Shown here: piece by piece, positions 21,290 to 30,619 of the stretch | How positions within the stretch are numbered: position 1 is the stretch's first letter | Layout: every line of letters begins with the position of its first letter | NCBI GenBank assembly: GCA_946811185.2 | Contig: OX328107.1 | Coordinates: forward strand, 14,969,565-15,033,564 | From: Hippopus hippopus | Taxonomy: Eukaryota; Mollusca; Bivalvia; Cardiida; Cardiidae | Direction of reading: 5' to 3' | DNA length: 64,000 bases | The notes under the pieces: generated by a model | Seen by the model: the letters and a program-made list of their open reading frames with translations, nothing else | Database searches by the model: none | What the model was told of the DNA's origin: nothing | Made by a program: the position numbers and the translations under genes

Positions 21290-21320
21290 GAGCGAGAAAG
21301 AGAGAGAGAGACACACACAG
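21290..21320. repeat. (AG)n/(AC)n microsatellite
   Basis: gagagcgagaaagagagagagagacacacacag; it ends the open minus-strand frame at 21330. Confidence 0.7.
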
Positions 21321-21329
21321 TGTCAGACA

Positions 21330-21602
21330 GAGTCAGGCTTTTTTCTATTCTTGTAATTAATTCTTGATTTTCAACAATAGCAATAGCAACCTTTTTTAGT
21401 TCATTTAGGATAGAAATACTTGCAGACTTTTCAAACTTTTCTGGATCGATCATAGAAAGGAGGATTCTTTCGATACACAGAGTAACGAGTAACGCAAAAC
21501 ATCCATACTTTGATAGACAACGTGCTGAGGTTTTCAAAGCGGACCTTCTTGTATGATCAGAACCAGATCTACTAACACTACATGGTACATGTCGAGAGCC
21601 AT
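21330..21602 (-). CDS. Candidate minus-strand exon, unidentified (hydrophobic segment plus charged helix)
   Basis: Minus-strand open frame from an acceptor-like attag| opposite 21603-21604 to about 21330, where it runs into a GT/CT microsatellite. It contains a hydrophobic stretch (CFALLVTLCIERILLSMI) followed by a charged, helix-like segment (DPEKFEKSASISILNELKK). It lies 107 bp from a strong donor (GGTG|GTAAGT, opposite 21703-21710) in a second open block. In phase 1 the two blocks splice in frame. In phase 0 the downstream frame instead closes after about 22 codons (MALDMYHVV...). I cannot decide between the readings. No family recognised. Confidence 0.3.
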
Positions 21603-21709
21603 CTAATTACTGTTAGATAACAACCAAAAGTATGCCTAAATCTCGTTCTAATTTTCACCCACGACTAAGTGATAGATAAATATATATAAACGCGACTTTT
21701 CTGACTTAC

Positions 21710-21880
21710 CACCGCTGGGCGGAAACCATTGGAGATCATTGTTATTGGTTTGGCAATCAAGATGAAAAGTAATATTGCCAATAATAAAACATATGACGGT
21801 TTACGATAATAGGCGTTGGTGATTCTGTTACAATTTATAAGAAGATCGTGATTAGAAATGTTACAGCCAGAGAACAGCGT
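21710..21880 (-). CDS. Candidate minus-strand exon upstream of 21602, two possible frames
   Basis: Ends in a consensus donor (opposite 21709-21703). One frame is open for 57 codons and contains a strong transmembrane-like run (YVLLLAILLFILIAKP). The other is open from 21800 and gives NITFHLDCQTNNNDLQWFPPSG, with a Cys...Trp spacing that recalls an Ig-type fold but is too short to call. An acceptor-like ttgtaacag lies within the first frame. Strand and splice-site logic are reasonable; function unknown. Confidence 0.25.
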
Positions 21881-22329
21881 CTAGCGGGAATGATAAATCA
21901 TTGTAAGAGGGATTAGTCACCAATACGAGATCTTTAGCGCTCTCACGCACTCTTTTTCCTAAAAGTTCAATGGACTAGATTTCATTCTCCGAAAAGTAAG
22001 TGTCAATCAGTGAAGATACCAGGTTTCCTTGTGGTTTTTATATCAATAGCACCTAACAACTTTATTGCTTATCTCAAATAAGAGGCCCACACATAACAAC
22101 CATTGTTTGATAACAGTTTCCAAAATGAACAATGTCCATAAACAAGAAGACAAAACTCGCTGTTTACAAAGAGTTAAGGAGTTGCCTGGCTTTTCTTCCA
22201 CGTTTGTCTAAATCTTTATTATATCTTTGGCATTTTAGTTAAATCAGTAACACTATGATAGTGAAGGCAAGTTTAGACAAGCCACGTCTAAGTAAAGGTA
22301 TAACAAAACGGAACCACCACAAGAAAAGT
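21881..22329. other. Unassigned sequence
   Basis: A short plus-strand frame starting ATG near 22126 (MNNVHKQEDKTRCLQRVK, 27 codons) looks coding-like but has no splice support. Confidence 0.3.
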
Positions 22330-22440
22330 AATGACAAACATTTTGAGAAAGGAGAGAATTGTTTAAACAAACAATTGCTCCTTTTCCGAAAATAGCTTTT
22401 AACAGCTGTCAACCAACTTTGGCAGGAAAGGTAATGGGTT
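22330..22440. mobile_element. MITE family B, core fragment
   Basis: 'acattttgagaaaggagag' with an inverted partner 'gctccttttccgaaaat' around ttgtttaaacaaacaa. Confidence 0.5.
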
Positions 22441-22713
22441 AACTCAATTAAATCAAACAGAAGTTTTTCTACTTATGTGTCTAGATTTCTAGATGTAATC
22501 TTTCTTGTGAAACCGTGCCTAGTACTTCTCAAACGATGTGAAACAATAACTTTAGATAACTCATGACTAGGCGAAATAACTTCTTGGTGAGTTTGGGATT
22601 TGCACTATGTCCTTTGCGTGTTTTTACTACGTTCTCTCTAAGATCTTTTAGATTGCACCAACCGCTTACTATGCGTTTACCTCGTCATTGCTGCGTTATT
22701 TGGGTCTATAAGT

Positions 22714-22926
22714 TCAGGTCCGCACACTCTGCGCTTTAATTTGTTCGCAAGTTTTCTTGATTGAACAGTACAGTCTTGCCTGTTCATACCAGCTTTGTGC
22801 TGCGTCAATGAAGTCCATGTTATATGTAGGTTCATGTTTCATTGGTACCGCTTCATTGCGTTGTTGCCAGGTCCTTATTGAGTCCTTACTACGTCTACTG
22901 AATTGTTCAAAATTCACCCAAGTCAT
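22714..22926 (-). CDS. Candidate minus-strand coding segment, unidentified
   Basis: A 70-codon minus-strand frame with unusually coding-like composition (SIRTWQQRNEAVPMKHEP, then FIDAAQSWYEQARLYC). The +1 frame is also open toward its 3' end and runs to a good donor (GACGAG|GTAAAC, opposite about 22676-22682), so either a frameshifted relic or two alternative readings exist. No transposase or reverse transcriptase motif was found. It lies in the same strand and neighbourhood as the candidate exons at 21.3-21.9 kb. Confidence 0.25.
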   Translation of the reverse strand: MTWVNFEQFSRRSKDSIRTWQQRNEAVPMKHEPTYNMDFIDAAQSWYEQARLYCSIKKTCEQIKAQSVRT

Positions 22927-23019
22927 CCAATATCATTAAGATAGCATCACGACACTATCTGTTTCTAATGAGCTCCTTCTACGTCGTACAACATCTTAGT
23001 CCACCGGACTGGAATTCAC

Positions 23020-23199
23020 CAACCATTAATGGCTGAATCATTGGTCTTGTTAGTTTTAGAAAGTAACACAACTTCTGATTGGCTAAACCAAATGATTTAG
23101 CCAAGAAGACGTTTTTTACTTTGAAATTTAGAAATTTCTTAAGAATAAGACCAAGAATCTTCTTTAGAATGGTCGGTAAATACGGACCCTGGTCTCAAA
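23020..23199. mobile_element. MITE family F
   Basis: 'attcaccaaccattaatgg' and 'gaatggtcggtaaatacgg' are inverted ends; the centre is 'gattggctaaaccaaatgatttagcc'. Confidence 0.7.
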
Positions 23200-23216
23200 G
23201 TAAGGCACTGAGAACT

Positions 23217-23446
23217 TGACTTAGTGTGTCTGGGGTTTTAGTCCAGTCAGTATATATAGTTGACTTAGTGTGTCTGGGGTTTTAGTCCAGTCGGTATATA
23301 TAGTTGACTTAGTGTGTCTGGGGTTTTAGTCCAGTCAGTATATATAATTGACTTAGTGTGTCTGGGGTTTTAGTCCAGTCGGTATATATAGTTGACTTAG
23401 TGTGCCTGGGGTTTTAGTCCAGTCAATAAATATAGTTGACTTAGAC
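23217..23446 (+). repeat. 44-bp minisatellite, 5 copies plus a part, next to the exon 2 acceptor
   Basis: Unit 'gttgacttagtgtgtctggg' + 'gttttagtccagtc' + 'agtatatata' (44 bp); copies start near 23217, 23261, 23305, 23349, 23393, with a partial at 23437. Units differ at one or two positions (cagt/cggt, tgtc/tgcc). It stops about 30 bp before the exon 2 acceptor. Confidence 0.9.
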
Positions 23447-23476
23447 TTATCATTTTTTTTTTTATCATTCTTTCAG

Positions 23477-23608
23477 ATCACGAAGAAAAACACTCATTGC
23501 ATAAACGAGGATTGAATGCATTTTCGGCGATGATGACAAGGCATGCCAATAAGCATAAAAACGACCAAATATTTGTTGATAGAATGTTCAAACTTTTTGA
23601 CTTGGACG
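23477..23608 (+). CDS. Secreted single EF-hand protein, coding exon 2 (entering helix and start of the Ca-binding loop)
   Basis: Internal exon of 132 nt bounded by tatcattctttcag| (23463-23476) and |gtaagtg (23609 on). It is phase 1 on both sides and joins exon 1 in frame without a stop. It encodes residues 62-105: an acidic/His linker (DHEEKH), a dibasic HKRG, an amphipathic segment, then NDQIFVDRMFKLFDLD. The last part has the pattern of an EF-hand E-helix followed by positions 1-3 of the loop (Asp-Leu-Asp). The loop continues in exon 3, which supports the splice directly because neither half is an EF-hand alone. Upstream lies a 44-bp minisatellite ending about 30 bp before the acceptor, separated from it by a T-run. 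Confidence is high that this is a real exon; function beyond calcium binding is unknown. Confidence 0.8.
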
Positions 23609-23630
23609 GTAAGTGTCTTCATTGATAACT

Positions 23631-23850
23631 TAAGCTCTTTACCAAACGATCTTTCGTTTGTACGGCCGGAAAGGAAATGGATTTCATACACATCCTGGAA
23701 AAAAAAGGAGAACATGTTGATAACCCACATTTCTCCATTTTTTCCACAAGTTTTTGTTCTCTCAAAGACAAAAAACTTTAAATTTGTGATCTGCAAGTGC
23801 TTTAAATATGGACAGGTCTGACATTTTGTTGTCACATTAAAGAGATTATC
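23631..23850 (+). mobile_element. MITE family B, 22 bp after exon 2
   Basis: 'gctctttaccaaacgatc' to 'tgacattttgttgtcac'; the central palindrome is worn. Confidence 0.6.
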
Positions 23851-24039
23851 GAGTAGGTTACAGTTTGACACGTTTTCTGTGTACAACAGAAGTAAGCATT
23901 GCCTTTTGAAACTTTTGATGCTTTCGCATACTTTGTAGCTCAAGTTGCTGTACAATAAAATAGATTTTAGATTTTGTCCGTACTGAAAGCACTTCCAAAC
24001 AACAAATTAGATGTGACTCAAATGAAGGCACTTGTCTTG

Positions 24040-24130
24040 AAACAGATAAAACATTATAGGAAAAATGTTCCTCGGTGTTTCTAAACTCCTTCTTCGGCGT
24101 CGTAAAAAGACGGGATCGTTTGGTACATGC
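24040..24130 (-). mobile_element. MITE family B, fragment
   Basis: 'aacattataggaaaaatg' then 'cttcttcggcgtcgtaaaa' and 'gggatcgtttggtac'. Confidence 0.45.
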
Positions 24131-24151
24131 TTGTCTTTTTTATCCATCTCG

Positions 24152-24326
24152 TATTGACCTGCTAAGTAAGTGAAATCCAAATTACGCTATTTCAAGTGTA
24201 TCTTTAGGGAAAGATATCGTCTTGTCGGATAGTGTAGATTCAAGATCAGGCTTCACGTTCTGTGCAGTCTGATCTTGATCTACACTGTCCCCAAAAGGTC
24301 CTCGAGTCGAGCAGCCTAAGTGTTAA
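24152..24326 (-). mobile_element. MITE family A, internally shortened
   Basis: Palindrome 'ggcttcacgttctgtgcagtc' intact; the AT-rich half has lost about 40 bp. Confidence 0.7.
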
Positions 24327-24990
24327 TCACCAGGTAATGTCAAATCTTATGTCCCCCCAAAATCCTATTATTCTGGCTATCTACTTCCGTTGTACTTTTT
24401 TTTGCGGGGGGGGATTTCAGATAGACTCATCATCATTTATGCAAAAAAGGTTCTGTATTAGATTTGTACTGACCTTTTACTTGATGATTTATATACACTA
24501 AAGGCACATTTAAGGCGCATTATTAGTGGGGCAAATGAAGATGTGATCGAGAATAAATGGCATTGACAATCAATGAAACTTCTCCATTAGGCATTATCAC
24601 AGATTACAGAGACGTAGTCACAAACTATTCCTAGTTACATATTTTCATGTCAGTTCTTATTCAATATTTCGGCCAGAGGTCTTTTTCAAGAAAAAACACT
24701 AAACTTTCACTGCTAGTTAACTTTTAATCCAAATTCCTAGACTGTTATCTGATTTGCCAATAAATTTTGACTAGCATTGGTTCTATTTTTTGTCTTTTTT
24801 ATATATTCGGACTTTACCTTGACATGTTTGACAAAGTAACATACGAATAAAAGGAAAAAAATCACCACACTGGAACCCAGGCTAGCTTTTGGCTTAAACA
24901 CTCTTGAAAGGAGCGCAAAATGCCATCAAATCTTTAGATCAATTTGTCCCCTTTTTATCGAATGATCATACAATTTATTTGTCTCAACAG
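24327..24990. other. Unassigned sequence, intron 2
   Basis: Includes a ttgcgggggggg tract near 24400 like the one in family A; otherwise nothing recognised. Confidence 0.4.
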
Positions 24991-25203
24991 TTAACCATTT
25001 ACCACACACTCCCAAGTTTAGCCGAACCTGAGGAAAATGGCTTTTTGAAAACATTATTGGGAATACAAGAGAATGATAATAACCAGCATTGGCTCCAGTT
25101 TCCTTAGGTTTGCATTATTAGTCCCATTATTTAAGCATATTTAATTTGCCATCGTTAAATGCTCTCCGCTTGCTCAAGTCTAAAGTTTTGTCATCTGTTA
25201 CAG
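24991..25203 (+). mobile_element. MITE family B
   Basis: 'ttaaccatttaccacacac' to 'gtctaaagttttgtcatc'; the right arm of the central palindrome is lost. Confidence 0.65.
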
Positions 25204-25204
25204 A

Positions 25205-25422
25205 TTTAAACCTCTTCACTAACCTGTGTTTTATTACGAGTCTGATTAGGAAAGATTTTGAGAACATTTAAGAAATAATGTTAGGAAAAGGCTTCGGCTT
25301 CTATTCCGAAAAAGATGTATTCATTCAAACACAAATTTCATCATTTTAGCATATCAAATTTGTCGTCCACAAATGATTGAATTGTGGCGGTTCTAAAATG
25401 TTGTCGTTTGGTAAAGAATGTA
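25205..25422 (+). mobile_element. MITE family B, diverged, tandem with the previous copy
   Basis: 'aaacctcttcactaacctg' to 'aaaatgttgtcgtttggtaaag'; core reduced to 'ggaaaaggcttcggcttctattcc'. Confidence 0.6.
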
Positions 25423-25554
25423 TCACTTTGTCTGATTGATAGATAAAAAAAATTGACGAGACTCCTGATCACTGTAACTGTTCTTGAAAATTAATTTACG
25501 TGTTTTTATTGACACCTTAGGTCGTAAATTTGAAACAGTAGGCTTATAAAATCA

Positions 25555-25807
25555 CCCTGTTAACTTTTTACAAGACAACAAAATTTTAGACTCGTCCATA
25601 TTGAAGGCATGCACAGACGACATATTACATATGGCTAAAATAAAGAGATATGCCTTTGAAAGGATAGAAAACATTGTGGGAAAAGGAGAAAATGCTGTTT
25701 ACCAGCATTTTTTTTCTTTTCCCACGATGTTTTCAAAAGCTTTATGCCACAGGGTCGTTCAAACACGGTAGTCGTTCAAAAACAGGGTTTTTTGATAAAG
25801 GATTAAC
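25555..25807 (-). mobile_element. MITE family B
   Basis: 'gacaacaaaattttagac' to 'ttttttgataaaggattaac'; good central hairpin around 'atgctgtttaccagcat'. A short duplication of 'gtcgttcaaa' sits near its right end. Confidence 0.75.
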
Positions 25808-26515
25808 AGAGGATTTATAAAAAAAAAAGTGCAGAAATATTTTGAAAAACCTGGCAATGGCAAAGCTAAATTTGCTTGATGCAAGCAATCTCTCTTCACG
25901 TTTTCTTAACGAAAGTGGTCAGCTGCAGTACAAAAGCAAGACAAGAAATATATTCAAAAAGAGACGGACACGGCGTTAGAGGCACTAGAGTACGAATATT
26001 GGAACTCCTTTGTGGTATATGAAGATAAATAATGAGAAGTAAATTCTCCGGCACTTGTCCCTTTTTCTTCAATGTTTTGCATGTTGTTGAAAAGTAAAAT
26101 TTTCAGTTAGATATATTGTTTTAATTGAGATGTTAATCCAAATCATCGTTGGAAAAGGAAGAGTGAATAAGCGACCTGGGGTATCGATTTGCGGTAGCAA
26201 AGCTTGTACATAATTGCCCTAAGTGTACCAGCAAATAGGCCCCACAGGGGCCCGAAGAATATACCTGTCGACATTTTTAACCAATAGCAAATTACTACAT
26301 GTATCTATTCATTTGTGTATATCAGTACCAAGAGGTAGGTCGAAAGCTAGCGTATTCAGCTACGCCGAAAACCGTCTGTGGAATCTAATGAATTTAAGTT
26401 CTTTATCAAGCGGGAAATACTTTAGAAATTGGTCTCCGCATAACCTAATTTAAAACAGTTGAAAGATAACGCTGGTATTTGGATTATGTGCGGTTTCACA
26501 TTTTGTAACAATCTA
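25808..26515. other. Unassigned sequence, intron 2
   Basis: A 76-codon plus frame at 26223 has a donor-like accaagag|gtaggt but no acceptor or recognisable product. Confidence 0.35.
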
Positions 26516-26632
26516 GTCAACCCTGTCAGGACCATAAGCAAGCACAGACGCGTTTACGGACGGCATTGATAAAGATCAGACAGAAGATAATGTACAATCC
26601 TATCTTGGATCTATACCCTCAGCTTGTTTAGT
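26516..26632. mobile_element. Family A relative, degraded
   Basis: 'acggacggcattgataaagatcagac ...' split over 26555-26582, with 'cctatcttggatctatacc': a variant core also seen at 27.16 and 47.1 kb. Confidence 0.4.
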
Positions 26633-27154
26633 TAATCCTATAAGACATAAGCCTTTCTGAGTGTCAGTGAATTGTTTTTTCGGTTGCCGAAAGCGGTCGA
26701 GTTAAAATGTTTAGCGCTAAAAGAGTTCAGATGGAAGATATGATCCTAGGTGTTAAGATTTTCAGAGATTCATTTACACGATGAAGTTATGTTCAAAAGC
26801 ACAAAGTCTTTGTCATCTTTGAAAGGCAAAATTACATAGGAAAAAAATCTATGTATTGTGCCTAGTAAATTTTGATGTGACATTACGAACTCTCGCGTAG
26901 TACAAGGAAATTTTATTTGCCTATTAAGATAGTATGACAGAGAAGCCTAATATAGCACTATGTAACAAAACTGAATGGAAACTGTTGTACAAAGGCATTC
27001 AAATACTGTTCAACCTGTTTCCCTTTGTTTGAAATCGTGGGTTTTATGCCAGTCACATTAAAGTTTACATTGTAAATGACATGTGTAGGTGTATTGACTC
27101 CGTTCTAGGTTGACAGCATGTTGGAATCTGTCAACAGACCCTTTTTATCCCTTT
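26633..27154. other. Unassigned sequence, intron 2
   Basis: No repeat or exon recognised. Confidence 0.4.
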
Positions 27155-27232
27155 CAGCTCCACAAGCAAAAACATGCCGACGGCATTGACCAGTCTTATG
27201 TTGAATCTATACTGCCCGCTAAGTTCATCACG
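27155..27232. mobile_element. Family A relative, fragment
   Basis: 'gccgacggcattgaccag' and 'gaatctatactgcccgc' as in the previous variant. Confidence 0.4.
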
Positions 27233-27236
27233 CCTA

Positions 27237-28405
27237 TAAGATATAAAGGATCTGACATGAGTTGGTGTTAGAGATATTTTTTTATTAAACGATTCTAGGG
27301 CAATGTTATTAAGCGGGCCTTTGGCGAGCTTAATAACATTTTTCCTTGACGAGTCAAATAAAATTGTAACCCAAACGAAGATGCACCCTCGGTAATATCC
27401 ATAAAACTCATTATTGCATAAAATGTGCCTTTTCGGGCCGTTATAAGCATGTATTAACGGGTAAAAACCGGGCGTTAACGGGAGAAAACGTGTATTAATC
27501 AGTAAATTCACGCGCCGTTAACGCCCGGCTTTGTACTATCAATATCCTCGATTCGGGCCTACCTTGTAAACAACGTTTGTTCTTGTCAGATTTTCCCTAG
27601 ACTCCGACCATCGAACTGTAGGAATTTGTACCATATTAGACCCTTTTCATGGCTTATCTTTGATGATATTAGTACACCACAAACAAAATTTTGCACAGGA
27701 TCTCAGTTTAATCGAGATCTGAACAAAAAATCACTCGTGAAATGTACTCTAAACCAGCTACATCCCATCCACTTTTTAACGTGATCGGTAATTCCCTCGC
27801 TTGGTGTAGATCGATGCCTCTGACGTCTTTCAGTTACAGAAATTCATATCCACTCATTCATCTCAGTTGTAATCGTCCAAACGTGTGCAAGTTTATCCCA
27901 CATAAGTCCACTTTGTATTAAAAATCATTAGAAGTAAATTTACACCGAGAGAATCAAAACTGGCAACAGGACTAACGGCCCTTCACTGCTCGTAACAAAA
28001 ACTTCTTCGCCGACTTCCGGTTTTGACCCATTTAGGTACAGTACATTTGAAGTTCGCTTATTTGTATTTCTATGGAAATATTTTTGCTATCTTTGCAAAT
28101 TATTACTAAAATACCTTTACTTTATGCAATAATAGCATTAATTCACGTTTTTTTTCGGTCGTTAACATTCGTTAACTCGTGTTTCGCACTCGGGCGTTAA
28201 AGCATTTTTCAGGCCTCTGCGAATGTTAACGACCTCAAAAACGTGAATTAACCCTATATTCACTTCTATGAAAACGTACAAAATGACGTCAAAAATGACG
28301 TCACACTAATATGATATCAAACATGTGTAAGGTAAAAAAAAAAAATCATGATAGGTATAGTCTATTACACTGAAAAAAAGGGAGGTTATGAGGTAAAAAA
28401 TATTT
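27237..28405 (+). mobile_element. Repeat family E, split by a nested hairpin-ended element
   Basis: Left part 27237-27412 ('tctgacatgagttggtg ... ggtaatatccataaaactcatt'), right part 28259-28405 ('cacttctatgaaaacgtac', paired CRE sites at 28283-28305, 'aaagggaggttatgagg'). Joining them gives the uninterrupted order seen at 1.5 kb. It contains its own hairpin 'ttattaagcgggcc ... gagcttaataa'. Confidence 0.7.
27413..28258. mobile_element. Nested element with terminal hairpins rich in 'gttaacg'
   Basis: Left hairpin: ccgggcgttaacgg (27468-27481) pairs with ccgttaacgcccgg (27515-27528). Right hairpin: ttaattcacgtttt...cgttaacattcg (from 28138) pairs with cgaatgttaacg...cgtgaattaa (to 28252), about 30 bp per arm. 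Inserted in family E at the ccatt|cac position. About 845 bp, no ORF. Confidence 0.65.
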
Positions 28406-28415
28406 CTGGGTTTCA

Positions 28416-28729
28416 TGATTGATTGATTGATTGTATGGTGTTTAACGCCGTTTTCAACATTATTTCAGTTATATCGCGGCGGCCAGTGCACCTATCCATG
28501 CTTTCCTGGAGTCTCTTTTACCAGTACTCTGCACAATATTCTTTCCAAGCCACTGGCTACTTTCCCACATAACCATCGTCGAAACGACGGTCAGCGGTGG
28601 GAGAAGAATGAATACTGTCGCAATGACTATCATCAATCCTCGGAAGGAAATTGGCCGAGCCGGGGATCGAACCCACGATCTCCTGTTCTCAAGTACTGCA
28701 CGCTACCGACTGAGCTATTGGGGCTCGGC
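28416..28729 (-). repeat. SINE (family D), full length with tRNA-derived head and ATTG/CAAT tail
   Basis: Best copy. On the minus strand the head (opposite 28654-28729) has a 7-bp acceptor stem gccgagc/gctcggc, A-box tagctcagtcggtag and B-box gggttcgatcc, a tRNA-like layout. The body carries 'ccagtggcttggaaag' and 'aggtgcactggccgccgcg', and the tail is (CAAT)n. Flanks TTCTGGGTTTCA (28404-28415) and TTCTGGGCTTCA (28730-28741) form a 12-bp target-site duplication with one mismatch. It relies on LINE machinery in trans. Confidence 0.85.
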
Positions 28730-28964
28730 TTCTGGGCTTCAGCGTATTGTATTTATAGCCATCAGAAGAGAAATTGCTCGAACGCTGGTCTTATCTATTG
28801 AGCGTTAATTTATATCAATTACCTATCATTTATAGGGATGTGCTCAGTGTTGACTCATGCAAAATATTTTCGGGGGATAACTTTCTTATTAGATTATTTA
28901 CTCCAAACCCCTCCCATGAAATGTTCGTGTATATATATGTGTCAGGGGGTATATGAAAAGTCAG

Positions 28965-29100
28965 GGTCCTTATTCACCAACCATTCTTAAGCAAGTTCTT
29001 TGTTTTAATTTTCCAAGATTTGCCGAATTTCAAAGTAACACAACTAATCAGAAGGAGTGTTACTTTCAAATTTCAAGTAAAATTTTGTGTCTTCTTCTAC
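28965..29100. mobile_element. MITE family F, shortened
   Basis: 'cttattcaccaaccattct', 'caaagtaacacaacta' and 'gtgttactttcaaatttc'; right end missing. Confidence 0.55.
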
Positions 29101-29379
29101 AATATTTAACTATTTTTGGCTGAAATTTGAATTGTAGTATTGCTACTACAGCAATTTGTGCATCTGCATTTATTTTTATGGTGATTGGTGTACTATTACT
29201 GTAGTTATGGCCCTTTGAACGATTTAGGGGTCCAGTGACAGGGCAATCGCTAGGGGAAGGCATTGGTCAGCCTGTGACAGTACTAGTTTCCTACGATGTT
29301 TTCAAAAGCTCGTTAGAGCAGGGACACAACCAGTCGTATTTGTTACAGTAGTTTTTAACTTGTTTTCTTTTACTTTCAG

Positions 29380-29453
29380 GTGATCGAGTAATAAACAGAA
29401 GAGAATTCAAACTGGTCCTGCAGATTCTACGTATAGTTGATCATAATTTCTAG
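29380..29453 (+). CDS. Secreted single EF-hand protein, terminal coding exon 3 (rest of EF loop, F-helix, stop)
   Basis: Terminal coding exon, acceptor ttttacttttcag| (29367-29379). Joined in phase 1 to exon 2 it completes the 12-residue loop at residues 103-114: Asp1, Asp3, Asp5, hydrophobic Val7 and Ile8, Asn9 and Glu12, the canonical calcium ligands; only position 6 (Arg, usually Gly) is unusual. REFKLVLQILRIVDHNF then forms the F-helix, and TAG is at 29451-29453. The protein ends 15 residues after the loop, so it has one EF-hand where most intracellular EF proteins have a pair; dimerisation or pairing with a degenerate hand is possible. No second loop was found upstream. The 3' UTR probably runs into 29454 onward; aataaataa at about 29818 is a candidate poly(A) signal but lies inside a family B copy. 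Confidence 0.8.
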
Positions 29454-29683
29454 CCAGTATCTCCGCTTATTATTATTTCTGTTTTTCCTTCTTACATTTT
29501 TGACTGTGATAAATGATCTTTTTCGATGGGTATCCATGGACATGCGCGATTCGCCATATGGAGACACTACGCATGCGCTAAGATATTATTGCGCAGCAGA
29601 ACAATCACCTCTAGTCAGTCGGGTTTGCAAGCTGGTGTATATAATAATATGAAGTACTCCTACACCTGTATAACTCGTTAATC
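29454..29683 (+). other. Probable 3' UTR of the EF-hand gene
   Basis: Directly follows the stop codon. Includes a higher-GC stretch with 'acatgcgcgattcgcc'; no clear poly(A) signal before the next repeat. Confidence 0.4.
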
Positions 29684-29907
29684 TAACTCTTTACAACACA
29701 ATCCCGAGTTCTAGCAGGAGTGAGGAAGAAGACTTTCGTAAAAATTGTCGAAAAACGAGACAATGCTGTAAGCCAGCATTTTCTCATTTTTCCACAACGT
29801 TTGCTACTCTTGCAAGAATAAATAACCTCATTTGAGCCGTCACTTATCTTTCGTCTGCAAATGCTTTGACGTTGGACAAGTCTAAAATTTTGTAGTCGGG
29901 TAAAGAC
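29684..29907 (+). mobile_element. MITE family B
   Basis: 'ctctttacaacacaatcccg' to 'aaaattttgtagtcgggtaaag'. It carries aataaataa (29818), which could serve the upstream gene as a poly(A) signal. Confidence 0.75.
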
Positions 29908-30111
29908 GGAATAAGTGCTAATAACAGACTATCGTCAGTTACCTACTCACTACTGTACCTCGGTTACATTGTGTACATCTGATATGTGTGCCGTGGAGCA
30001 ATAAGGCTGATAAAACCTCGTTCTGAAAAGTAGTTCGTTGGTCCCGCAATAACCCTATCGCGGATCTTTCAACGAGTGATTGCAGACATTATAACTTCCG
30101 AAAGCGCGTTC

Positions 30112-30290
30112 GGCCTCATTGATAGCATTTGCAGACGACAATTTAAGTTGAATCAAATGACAAGCTTTACACTTAAAGTGGTAGAAATGAGAAAACGAGA
30201 AAATGCTGACAACCAGCATTTCTCCCTACCCCAGAATGTGTTCATACGCCTTTTTCCTCGGGGCTTTTAACTCGGGATTGTTTGAAATAA
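30112..30290 (-). mobile_element. MITE family B, partial
   Basis: 'gcatttgcagacgacaa' to 'taactcgggattgtttg'; central 'gaaaatgctgacaaccagcat' hairpin. Confidence 0.65.
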
Positions 30291-30619
30291 TTAAGAAACA
30301 AGTTATGGACTTGACGTTATAGCTGAAGAGGTTTCAAACACTGAATGAAACACCAACTGTGATCGGTTGAACCATCATTCTATTATATCCTGGATATTTA
30401 TGAAAACGAGATTTCGGCTACGAAAGTTACCATGGCAAAGAATGGAATGTAAACCGAGAGACTAACCTAGGAACCGACAATGACAAAATGGATCAAGGGG
30501 AGATAGCTGCGGCAAGCAGTACATCCTCATAATATTCTTCCAACAGTTTTCACCAAGAGACATACAGAACTGAGGCTGACTCTTTGCGAGACGTCAAGAA
30601 TATGGACTAGTACAGAACG

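Noticed and set aside
22126..22210. 27-codon coding-like frame
   Set aside because: Too short and without splice sites.
28654..28729. Possible functional tRNA gene on the minus strand
   Set aside because: Good acceptor stem and A/B boxes, but continuous with the SINE body and flanked by target duplications, so it is the SINE head.
28427..28808. ORFs of 124 and 66 codons
   Set aside because: Lie within the SINE and its flank; no coding signature.
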